NCBI GenBank assembly: GCA_019187225.1
Contig: JABAQQ010000020.1
Coordinates: 62,001-126,000 of the forward strand
Length of the DNA stretch: 64,000 nt
Reading direction: 5' to 3'
From: Saprospiraceae bacterium
GTDB lineage: Bacteria > Bacteroidota > Bacteroidia > Chitinophagales > Saprospiraceae
Positions within the stretch are counted from its first letter, which is position 1, and every line of letters starts with the position of its first letter. This document shows positions 9,329-16,950 of this stretch, in pieces. The translations under genes and the position numbers were made by a program. The notes below the pieces were generated by a model. The model was given only the letters and a program-made list of their open reading frames with translations. It did no database searches and had not been told where the DNA came from.

Positions 9329-9904
9329 ATGAAAGCATTCACAAACTTTTACTTAACTCTGCCCCTTGCACTGTGGGCGCTTTTTTCATCCTGCGCCCAA
9401 CAATCACCAGCTGAAAAGGTGCAATCACCCGATATAAAACCCGTAGAAAAATCTGTCGCTTCCCCGTCGCTGCAAGTCACCAGCACCGCCTTCACCGCCG
9501 GCGGCATGATCCCCTCCCAATACACCTGCGACGGCGCCAACATCAATCCGCCGCTGGACATCCAGGGCATTCCGAAAGGCGCCAAAAGCCTGGCTTTGAT
9601 CGTGGACGATCCCGACGCGCCTGTCGGCACGTGGGTACATTGGGTAGTTTGGAATATCCCCGTTGCAGCGCATCTCGAAGAGAACACGGTGCCTGGAAAA
9701 GAAGGTCTCAATGACTTTAAAAAGCACCACTACGGCGGCCCCTGCCCGCCCTCCGGCACGCACCGCTATTTCTTCAAGGTATATGCATTGGATACCCTGC
9801 TGGATTTGCCGGACAATACGAAAAAAGCGGGCCTGGAGAAGGCGATGGAGGGGCATATCGTCGCTTCAGGCGAACTCATGGGGGTGTACAAAAGAAAGCA
9901 TTGA
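9329..9904 (+). CDS. YbhB/YbcL (PEBP) family lipoprotein
   Basis: About 191 residues. The start at 9329 gives a lipoprotein signal peptide (LPLALWALFSSCAQQ, cysteine at the end of the hydrophobic stretch), so the protein should be lipid-anchored in the envelope; the longer upstream reading would bury this signal. The body carries both phosphatidylethanolamine-binding-protein signatures, DDPDAPVGTWVHWVVWNIP and GGPCPPSGTHRYFFKVYALD, which form the conserved anion-binding pocket. Bacterial relatives (YbhB, YbcL) have no settled biochemical function. It ends just before a strong bidirectional terminator. Confidence 0.88.
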   Translation: MKAFTNFYLTLPLALWALFSSCAQQSPAEKVQSPDIKPVEKSVASPSLQVTSTAFTAGGMIPSQYTCDGANINPPLDIQGIPKGAKSLALIVDDPDAPVGTWVHWVVWNIPVAAHLEENTVPGKEGLNDFKKHHYGGPCPPSGTHRYFFKVYALDTLLDLPDNTKKAGLEKAMEGHIVASGELMGVYKRKH

Positions 9905-9945
9905 CCCGAAGCACATGCCGGCAAATTGCGAAGCAAAATGTTATG

Positions 9946-9992
9946 CGCCGCAGCTATGCTACCAGTTTGCGAAAGATAGCATAGCTGCGGCG
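9946..9992. terminator. bidirectional terminator between convergent genes
   Basis: A perfect 15-bp stem (9946-9960, CGCCGCAGCTATGCT; 9978-9992) with a 17-base loop, followed by GCTTTTA on the plus strand. It lies between the PEBP gene and the convergent large PPC-repeat gene and is suited to ending transcription from both sides. Confidence 0.75.
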
Positions 9993-10000
9993 CGCTTTTA

Positions 10001-13000
10001 TTAATCAGCCTTCCTTACAATCAAAATCCTCCCCGTTTGAACCGCCGACTCGTTGTCGGGCGACCATATCCACTGGAGCAATCCCTCCGGCAAAACTGCC
10101 GTATTGACAGGAGTTTGTTCGAAGCCTTGCAGCCTCATCCTGACTGCGATGCGGCCATCCGGCTGTATCAGCGTCAGGGAGCCGTTCGCTGCGCTGCGGT
10201 TGAGGATGTGAAATTGTTCAACCGCAGGATTTGGGAAAAGCAACAGGTCGTAAGCCGTATTTTCCGCTTCGTCTACGGCCGTCAGGATGGTGGTTTTGGC
10301 ATCCGCCTCCACTGGTTTGGCTTCGGCATTGCCCGCATGGTCGATGGCAATGGAGTAAAACGCATACATATTCACGGGCATTCCCGCAAACGTCGCGGAG
10401 GTGGAGGCGGTGCCGCCTATCCAAAGGCTATCCGGCCCGCCGTTGATACTGACGTAGATGTTATAGAATTGAATTCCCGATCCGTCGTCGCTGCCCGCCC
10501 ATTGCACTTCAAACTGGCTGGTATTGGTCGTCGCGGGCAGCGGCGCCACAGCGCTTTCCGGCGCCACCAGATCGAAAGTCGTCCGGTGCTCGTTGGTGAA
10601 AATGGGGGCATTGGCATCGAAAGTGATGACGGCCTGGTTTGTCACCTGCTCTTCATGCTGCGGCGCATGTTTCAGCCGCACAAAAAATGAAACGCTTCCT
10701 TCCCCCTCCGGCGCGCTGACGTTGGGCGGCAAAAATCCGAGGTCGGGGTCCTCGATTTCAGCCAGGGTGACCGCGTCGAGGCTGCGGAAAGTCCAGGAAA
10801 GGAGCCCCGTGACGGTATCGAGCTGACCATGCACCCGGGCAGTGACGCCAAGGTTGTTCAGTTGCTTGTCGAGCACAAATTCCCGCAGACCCGGTTCCGG
10901 AAATATCAGGCTGTCGCCAAGGTACACCGGGCCGAAACTGAAGGTACTGAGGTCGAATTTCGTTTTGTCCAACTGGTCCGTGACATTCACCGTATGGGCA
11001 GGCGCCGTGGCCGATGCCACATTTTCAAAGTGTATCGTGTAGGGGAAATTTCGGGTAGCCGCGACATAATTCTCAGGCCCGAAGCCGGCAAGACCCGTTT
11101 TTTCATTCGGATCGAGCGAGGAGACGGCAGTCAGCGGTTTGGATTGCGGATTTTGCGGCTCGAATTCGAGCGGGCATTGTTCACCGCTGAAAGCATCGGC
11201 CGGAGAGCCTGCAAACGCAGGCGATTCGATGTCTCTGAGAAATTTGTTGAGAATAACTTTGGTGGCCCATTCGCTGATCTTTTTTCTGTCGGTGGAGTCC
11301 GTAACGCCGCAAACTTTGGTGGAAGCCCGGATGACGCGCAGAAAGAGGCTAATAAATTCAGGCTTGGGCTCGGTTTTTATGCCATAGCCCTGCGCCTTTT
11401 CATAGTATTCTTCTTCCGCCTCGAGAATTAGGGCGGCAAGTAATACTGTACATGTCACCTTGTCCCCCGTAAGGTTCAATTCAGGAGGCGCTTCGGCCAA
11501 TGCGTCGCCGATGCATTCAATCTTGTTTTCGTTGATGGGTGACTGGTAATACGGTTTTTCCGTCCAGGCTTTTATTTTCAGATTGCCGCTCGTTTTAACC
11601 CGGATTTGGAAAGATTGGGTTGAGCCAGCCGGAATGACGGGCAGGAGCAGCGGGTAAACCCGTGCGTTGAAAGGCTGTCCGAATACCGAATCGGTCTCCA
11701 TAAAAATCCCTTCCGACGCAGGTTCATCGCTGAGTGTGTCGGGACTGTGGAAATTGACATTGGGAAACTCGACCGCCAGGCCGGGGTCATTGGAAAATGC
11801 AAACCAGACCGGCACCAATCTCGCGTCCACGTTGCCGCTGTTGCCGTAATTCACCGTGTAGGTAGTCAGGGTGTTGAACAAAATGCGGTCGCGCCCGGAG
11901 ATGCTGACCCAGGGATCGGCCGCAGTGCCTTGTACAATCCTGAAGCCACCGGGAACCATATACGAGGGCCCACCCGCCTTCTCAATCAGAAGGTCGTAAG
12001 TTCCCACCGGCTTGTTGCGCAAATCGAAGCGGACGGAAATGGAACTTTTCCCGGCAAAACCCGTAAAATTGGACACTGCCACCGGTGTACCGCCTTGCAT
12101 GATTCTGGCCACGTAGGACGTGTCGAGCCCGCCGCCGAAGACTTGCAGGGTCACGTCGCCCGTGTTGCCGCCCTGACCGGGCAGCGCCCGCGCGACACCC
12201 GGCAGCACGATCAATTGGCAAACGGTGTCAGTGCCGGCAGCGTTGATCGCGATCATACATACATTGAAGTTGCCGGGCTCGCCGTACTCGTGGTAGGCAT
12301 TGACCGTCGTCGCCGTAGCGCCGTCGTCGAAATTCCAGAAATAGGAATCTCCGTCCTGCGTATTGTTTTCAAACGCAACCGCCGTGCCTGTCAGCGTATA
12401 GGTAAAGTCTGCTTTGGGCAAAGGAATCAGGCTCGAAGTAACTTTATACTGAAAATCGCCGCCTAACTTCTCAAAGCCTAAGTAATAAACACCCGCGGGA
12501 ACGGTCTGGCTCCAGGTGGCTGTCAGATCGCCGAAGCCGAAATATTGGCTGCCGATTTCGCCGCTTGCATTGCGCACCCGTACGTTGCCGTTGTTATAAC
12601 CCTTTTTGGCAAAATCAAAAGTCAACAGTCCGTATTCGGGGAGGTTCAGCACAAACCAGTCCCAATTGTCCGCTCCGAATCCTGGTTTGTAATAACCTAA
12701 GGTGCCGCCAATGGAATCGTTGATCGGAAAAGTTTGGGCGGTCGTCAGCGTGTCGTTCGGTTCGGTGTCTTCTCCCCACGCCGGGGGTGTCAGCGCGGCT
12801 TCCAGGCGGTAATCCAGAATATTGCCGCCGCCTTCCACCTGAAAGTAATAGATGCCGGCGAGCACGGGATAACTCCATGCCCACCCTTCGGGCGGCGAAT
12901 CGAAGAAACTCGTGTAAAAATTGGTGATTTCGGGCTCGCCCGGCAGTTCGCCGTCACGAAAACGAATCCAGGTATTGCCTGGGCCTTTTTTATGGATGGT

Positions 13001-13963
13001 CAGGTTAAGGATACCACCCTGCGGCACCACCATTTTGAACCAGTCCTGCTGATCCGTTCCTTCGCCGGCAGCGTAGTAGTGCATGGTGCCGCTGACTGTG
13101 CCGTTGGGCGGCATGTTCAATGCCTGGGCGACATCGTCGTTCGGCTCGGCGTCTTCTGTCCAGGTTGGTGAAGTAAGAGATGAAATCATCTGATAATCCA
13201 CCACGCCACCGCCGCCTTCCACCTGAAAGTAATAGGTGCCGGCGAGCACGGGATAACTCCATGCCCAGCCTTCAGGCGGCGAATCGAAGTAACTCGTGTA
13301 ATAATTGGTGATTTCAGGCTCGCCGGGCAGTTCGCCGTCGCGGAAACGAATCCAGGTGTTTCCGGCGCCTTTTTTATGGATGGTCAGGTTGAGGATACCG
13401 CCCTGCGGCACCACCATTTTGTACCAGTCCTGCTGATCGGTCCCCTCGCCTGCTCCGTAGTAGTGCACGTTGCCGCTGACCGTGCCGTTGGGCGGCATGT
13501 TCAATGCCTCGGAAACAGTATTGTTCGGCTCGGCGTCTTCCGTATAAGTAGGTACAGCCAATGAGGAATTGACCGTGTAATTGACCGGTTCGCTGCTCAT
13601 ATTTATTTGGATGTAATAATTCCCCGGCAGCAGGGGATACGTCAGCGTCCACCCTTCCGGGGGGGAATCGCCTAAGGCAATGTAGATAATGGAAAGTTCG
13701 GGAAAACCTGCCGTCTCCGCATCGCGGAGGTACAACGTCCCGTTGCCATTGCCCGTTTTGTGCAGTGTCAGGGTCAGGATGCCGCCCTGCGGCAGGCTCA
13801 ACAAAAACCAGTCGTTCACATCGGCGCCGCTCAGGGTACCGCTTTGAGCTCCGTTCAGGGCCAGGATATTGGCCTGGGCAGGGCTATCGTTGGGTTCGGT
13901 TTCGCTTTTCAATGCCTGCGCAGTAAAAAATGAAACAATCAGTAAGAATACTATTTTTTTCAT
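10001..13963 (-). CDS. large secreted PPC-repeat/PKD protein with T9SS sorting domain
   Basis: About 1,320 residues from the ATG at 13963, which places a clear signal peptide (MKKIVFLLIVSFFTAQALKS) at the N-terminus. Four pre-peptidase-C-terminal-like repeats follow at ~23-140, 143-268, 271-397 and 400-512, each opening EPND/EPNN; repeats 2 and 3 are almost identical with a 384-bp period. A PKD domain (~515-590) and a long beta-rich middle come next, then a DPNEKTG...YTIHFENVA domain (~945-1140) common in Bacteroidota surface proteins, and a type IX sorting domain in the last ~85 residues (LLLFPNPAVEQF). No catalytic domain was seen, so adhesion or a structural role is more likely than enzymatic activity. 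Confidence 0.88.
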   Translation of the reverse strand: MKKIVFLLIVSFFTAQALKSETEPNDSPAQANILALNGAQSGTLSGADVNDWFLLSLPQGGILTLTLHKTGNGNGTLYLRDAETAGFPELSIIYIALGDSPPEGWTLTYPLLPGNYYIQINMSSEPVNYTVNSSLAVPTYTEDAEPNNTVSEALNMPPNGTVSGNVHYYGAGEGTDQQDWYKMVVPQGGILNLTIHKKGAGNTWIRFRDGELPGEPEITNYYTSYFDSPPEGWAWSYPVLAGTYYFQVEGGGGVVDYQMISSLTSPTWTEDAEPNDDVAQALNMPPNGTVSGTMHYYAAGEGTDQQDWFKMVVPQGGILNLTIHKKGPGNTWIRFRDGELPGEPEITNFYTSFFDSPPEGWAWSYPVLAGIYYFQVEGGGNILDYRLEAALTPPAWGEDTEPNDTLTTAQTFPINDSIGGTLGYYKPGFGADNWDWFVLNLPEYGLLTFDFAKKGYNNGNVRVRNASGEIGSQYFGFGDLTATWSQTVPAGVYYLGFEKLGGDFQYKVTSSLIPLPKADFTYTLTGTAVAFENNTQDGDSYFWNFDDGATATTVNAYHEYGEPGNFNVCMIAINAAGTDTVCQLIVLPGVARALPGQGGNTGDVTLQVFGGGLDTSYVARIMQGGTPVAVSNFTGFAGKSSISVRFDLRNKPVGTYDLLIEKAGGPSYMVPGGFRIVQGTAADPWVSISGRDRILFNTLTTYTVNYGNSGNVDARLVPVWFAFSNDPGLAVEFPNVNFHSPDTLSDEPASEGIFMETDSVFGQPFNARVYPLLLPVIPAGSTQSFQIRVKTSGNLKIKAWTEKPYYQSPINENKIECIGDALAEAPPELNLTGDKVTCTVLLAALILEAEEEYYEKAQGYGIKTEPKPEFISLFLRVIRASTKVCGVTDSTDRKKISEWATKVILNKFLRDIESPAFAGSPADAFSGEQCPLEFEPQNPQSKPLTAVSSLDPNEKTGLAGFGPENYVAATRNFPYTIHFENVASATAPAHTVNVTDQLDKTKFDLSTFSFGPVYLGDSLIFPEPGLREFVLDKQLNNLGVTARVHGQLDTVTGLLSWTFRSLDAVTLAEIEDPDLGFLPPNVSAPEGEGSVSFFVRLKHAPQHEEQVTNQAVITFDANAPIFTNEHRTTFDLVAPESAVAPLPATTNTSQFEVQWAGSDDGSGIQFYNIYVSINGGPDSLWIGGTASTSATFAGMPVNMYAFYSIAIDHAGNAEAKPVEADAKTTILTAVDEAENTAYDLLLFPNPAVEQFHILNRSAANGSLTLIQPDGRIAVRMRLQGFEQTPVNTAVLPEGLLQWIWSPDNESAVQTGRILIVRKAD

Positions 13964-14028
13964 GGTTGAGTCATTTGCGATGATGATTGATTTGTCATAA
14001 GTAGGTGGACAAAATAAATTGACATTCG

Positions 14029-14094
14029 ACATTGGACGTTTGACCTTGACAACCAATCGTTTGGCAAATGTCCAATGTCTAATATCCAATGTCC
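14029..14094. repeat. imperfect inverted repeat upstream of the PPC-repeat gene
   Basis: ACATTGGACGTTTG (14029-14042) pairs with CAAATGTCCAATGT (14065-14078) with one mismatch, and a further half copy (ATCCAATGTCC) follows to 14094. The sequence is not coding and lies 66 bases upstream of the PPC-repeat gene start. It may be an operator or a decayed palindromic repeat; no second copy of the full arm was noticed in the window. Confidence 0.45.
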
Positions 14095-14305
14095 ATGTAC
14101 TTAATTGCGAAAGTTATTATAACCATCAACCCTCAGACAATGACATATCGTATGGTCTCACCATGATTGAAATCAGTAGTCTGATAAAGTGGGAAACATA
14201 CCGGGAAACCTTTGGCTATACTGAATAGATAACTTAATATTGCAGAACCCAGCCGGCAAAAAAGCTTGGGAAACGCCAATGGCGGCTTGATTCGACCATC
14301 TTCTT

Positions 14306-15340
14306 ATGAAAGCCCTCCTCCTCGACCGCATCACCGACCTCACTCAAAACAAATCCCCGCTGCGGCTGGCCGATATCCCTGTGCCCGTGCCTAAGGCCGG
14401 CGAAGTGCTCATCAAAGTCTCCGTTTGCGGCGTTTGCCATACTGAACTCGACGAGATAGAAGGGCGCACGCCGCCGGCGTTTTTTCCCATCGTGTTGGGC
14501 CATCAGGCGGTCGGCGAGGTCGTGCAACCCGGTGAAAACGTGCAACATCTGAAAACCGGCGACCGGGTGGGCGTGGCGTGGATCTTCTCGGCCTGCGGTA
14601 CCTGCCGCTACTGCCGCGAAGGGCATGAAAACCTCTGCGAGTCTTTTCGCGCGACCGGCCGCGACGCCCACGGCGGCTATGCCGAATACATGACCGTACA
14701 AGAAGATTTCACCCATCGCATCCCGCCGGTTTTTAATGACGCGGAAGCGGCGCCCCTGCTCTGCGCGGGCGCCATCGGTTACCGCTCCCTGCGTCTGAGC
14801 AACCTGCGAAACGAAGACAACCTGGGATTGACCGGCTTCGGCGCTTCGGCACATTTGGTATTGAAAATGACGCGCCACAAGTTTCCCGATTCCAAAGTTT
14901 TTGTCTTCGCCCGCAGCGAAAAGGAACGGCATTTCGCCCTCGAACTGGGCGCCGTGTGGGCAGGCGACACGACCGATACGCCGCCGGAAAAATTAGACGC
15001 CATCATCGATACCACGCCTGTCTGGAAACCCGTCGTGGAGGCGCTGCGCTGCCTGCGCAGCGGCGGCAGGCTGGTGGTGAACGCCATCCGCAAGGAGGAT
15101 TTTGACAAAGATTACCTCCTGCACCTCGACTACCCGACCCACCTTTGGCTCGAAAAAGAAATCAAAAGCGTGGCCAATGTGGAGCGCCGCGACGTACAGG
15201 AATTTCTCCTCCTCGCCGCTGAAATTCCCATCCTTCCCGAATATGAAGAATACCCGCTGGAAGAAGCCAACAGGGCCTTATTGGAGTTGAAAGCAGGGAA
15301 AATCCGGGGTGCGAAGGTGCTGCGGGTATCCGGCGCTTAA
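14306..15340 (+). CDS. zinc-dependent alcohol dehydrogenase family protein
   Basis: 344 residues, the usual length of medium-chain zinc alcohol dehydrogenases. Catalytic zinc ligands lie in SVCGVCHTELD and GHQAVGEV; the four structural-zinc cysteines are in CGTCRYCREGHENLC. The Rossmann motif GLTGFGASAHL binds NAD(P). It resembles the AdhP/zinc-binding aldehyde-reductase branch, oxidising alcohols or reducing aldehydes in the cytoplasm. The stop codon overlaps the stop of the convergent serpin gene by a few bases, leaving no room for a terminator between them. A promoter was not identified in the short gap upstream. Confidence 0.9.
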   Translation: MKALLLDRITDLTQNKSPLRLADIPVPVPKAGEVLIKVSVCGVCHTELDEIEGRTPPAFFPIVLGHQAVGEVVQPGENVQHLKTGDRVGVAWIFSACGTCRYCREGHENLCESFRATGRDAHGGYAEYMTVQEDFTHRIPPVFNDAEAAPLLCAGAIGYRSLRLSNLRNEDNLGLTGFGASAHLVLKMTRHKFPDSKVFVFARSEKERHFALELGAVWAGDTTDTPPEKLDAIIDTTPVWKPVVEALRCLRSGGRLVVNAIRKEDFDKDYLLHLDYPTHLWLEKEIKSVANVERRDVQEFLLLAAEIPILPEYEEYPLEEANRALLELKAGKIRGAKVLRVSGA

Positions 15341-16569
15341 GCGTTCGGGGCCATCATTTTCCCCATAAAAAGAATACTGTTGGTCTTGTTGTCCCGAATG
15401 ACGAACAGGAACGGGCGGTTCACGTTGACCGTCGGAACGAAGGGGACGGAGATTTCTATCATGCTAACGATGGTGACGGCAGCAGCCTCCGTGCCTTTTT
15501 CATTGACCTCTATAAAGGCCTTGTGGATCACGTCGTCAATCTTCACGCCGCCGCCATTTATCATGCTGGAAAAATCAGCGGCGTCCGAAAAGGCAATACC
15601 CATGCCCATGTCTGTCAGCGTGCGCTTCAGTTTTTTGTCGTATTCCAGTTTAAATTTCGGGAGGTACAATTGCACCGAGCGCGTCTGGAAAGCATCGAGC
15701 CATTGGCCCCAGGAACCGGCGTTCAGCGCGGCAACGATTTCGCCGACATCATGCCCTTCTTTTGGCAGAAAAACGCTCATGGAATAAATGGAGTCGCCGT
15801 AAGGCAGGTCGATTGCCTGGAAAAGGTCGTTGCTGAAATAGGGAAATTTACTCTCCTGAATGTGCATCATATCCACCTGCACCGGTCCACCGGCAGTAAA
15901 AAAATCGGCCTTTTGCGTGCTGTCGGGTTTGAATTCCGTCCGCCAGGTTCCTTTAAAATAAATGGCATTGATAAGCAGCATGACGGTATTGGGATCGAGT
16001 TCGGAAAGCGCATCCTTGATCAAACCGTCGGTGTTGTCTTCTATCCACATGTTTACCTTGCCAATGACCGCAGGATCTTTGAACTCTACCTCCTTTACGT
16101 CGCTGTTGAAATAAGTCGAATTGGCAGTCAGAAAACCCGGCAGCACAGAATAATTGAGTTGGTGCCAGATGGAATTGGCGAGTTTTATTTTTGTGTCGGG
16201 ATCGAGGTTGGGCAGTGTTTGTAGCAGTGTTTTATAGGAGGCATTGACATCCTTCATCCCCAAAGAGGCAATTTTCAGCGTGTTTTGCATATCCGCCAGC
16301 GTTTGATTTGCCGCTCCGTTGACGGTCATGGTCAGAGCAGTGGAGATGCTGAACGGCGAGATGAAGATGTTTTTTTCGGCGGGTTCTTCGCTGTTGATTT
16401 GTTTGAACACCTCGATAGCAAAATTGCCGTTGGCAGCCGTCAGGTCGCAAACGAGCGGTTGTTCGGCACAGGTAAAATCAACGGCGGCGGGCAGGTTGTT
16501 TTCTTTTTTGCATTGGGAAATAGAAAAGCCGAACGTTAAAAAAAGGAGTAAAAGAGACGTGGTTTTCAT
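15337..16569 (-). CDS. serpin family protease inhibitor (probable lipoprotein)
   Basis: About 410 residues, typical of a serpin. The ATG at 16569 gives a signal peptide ending FGFSISQC, so it is exported and probably lipid-anchored. Serpin landmarks include NIFISPFSISTALTMTVNGAANQT, NAIYFKGTW, the hinge EVNEKGTEAAAVT and the C-terminal NRPFLFVIRDNKTNSILFMGKM. Small residues at the hinge fit an inhibitory serpin, which would trap a serine or cysteine protease by loop insertion. The reactive-loop cleavage site cannot be assigned by eye. It could guard the cell surface against its own or foreign proteases. Confidence 0.92.
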   Translation of the reverse strand: MKTTSLLLLFLTFGFSISQCKKENNLPAAVDFTCAEQPLVCDLTAANGNFAIEVFKQINSEEPAEKNIFISPFSISTALTMTVNGAANQTLADMQNTLKIASLGMKDVNASYKTLLQTLPNLDPDTKIKLANSIWHQLNYSVLPGFLTANSTYFNSDVKEVEFKDPAVIGKVNMWIEDNTDGLIKDALSELDPNTVMLLINAIYFKGTWRTEFKPDSTQKADFFTAGGPVQVDMMHIQESKFPYFSNDLFQAIDLPYGDSIYSMSVFLPKEGHDVGEIVAALNAGSWGQWLDAFQTRSVQLYLPKFKLEYDKKLKRTLTDMGMGIAFSDAADFSSMINGGGVKIDDVIHKAFIEVNEKGTEAAAVTIVSMIEISVPFVPTVNVNRPFLFVIRDNKTNSILFMGKMMAPNA

Positions 16570-16656
16570 GTCGAGCGGCATTTTTTAAAATGGTTCCGGC
16601 GATGGCTTGCCGATTTGATAGACGATAGCCGGAAAGAAATGGTTGGCCGTCAGCCG

Positions 16657-16812
16657 TTATTCCGGGACGGGGATTCCTCTTTTTTTCATCTCTTCCACCA
16701 GTTTTTTGGGAAATCCGCGGCGGCAGGAGCAGTTTTTGCGGTGCTCCAGGTGCCAGGCTTCTATGTAACGGCTAAAAAATAAGTACCGGATTTTCCCAAC
16801 CCACCGTGTCAT
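16657..16812 (-). CDS. possible 51-residue protein or gene remnant
   Basis: A short open frame, too short to be convincing alone, reading ...YIEAWHLEHRKNCSCRRG...KKLVEEMKKRGIPVPE to a stop at 16657. The basic CSC motif and ordered C-terminus look protein-like rather than random. Its only ATG (16812) lies inside the left arm of the 16801-16895 palindrome, so either the repeat inserted into the 5' end of an older gene or the true start is a downstream non-ATG codon. No family was recognised. Confidence 0.3.
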   Translation of the reverse strand: MTRWVGKIRYLFFSRYIEAWHLEHRKNCSCRRGFPKKLVEEMKKRGIPVPE

Positions 16813-16895
16813 TCCGGGGCACGAGGAATCTGGTTAAGATATTGAACAGCAGTTGATTTTAACCGGATTCCTCGTGCCCCGGAATGACACGGTGG
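16801..16895. repeat. 95-bp palindrome, CACCGTGTCATTC family
   Basis: Perfect 30-bp inverted repeat (16801-16830 and 16866-16895) that continues inward for about seven more bases with one mismatch. Its outer 13 bases match the palindrome at 582-620. It lies between the serpin and hexosaminidase genes, with no T-run that would make it a standard terminator. Confidence 0.8.
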
Positions 16896-16950
16896 TTAAG
16901 AAAAGGAGAACTTGTTTTTTGACTGTTACATATACATATAAATTGAATCA

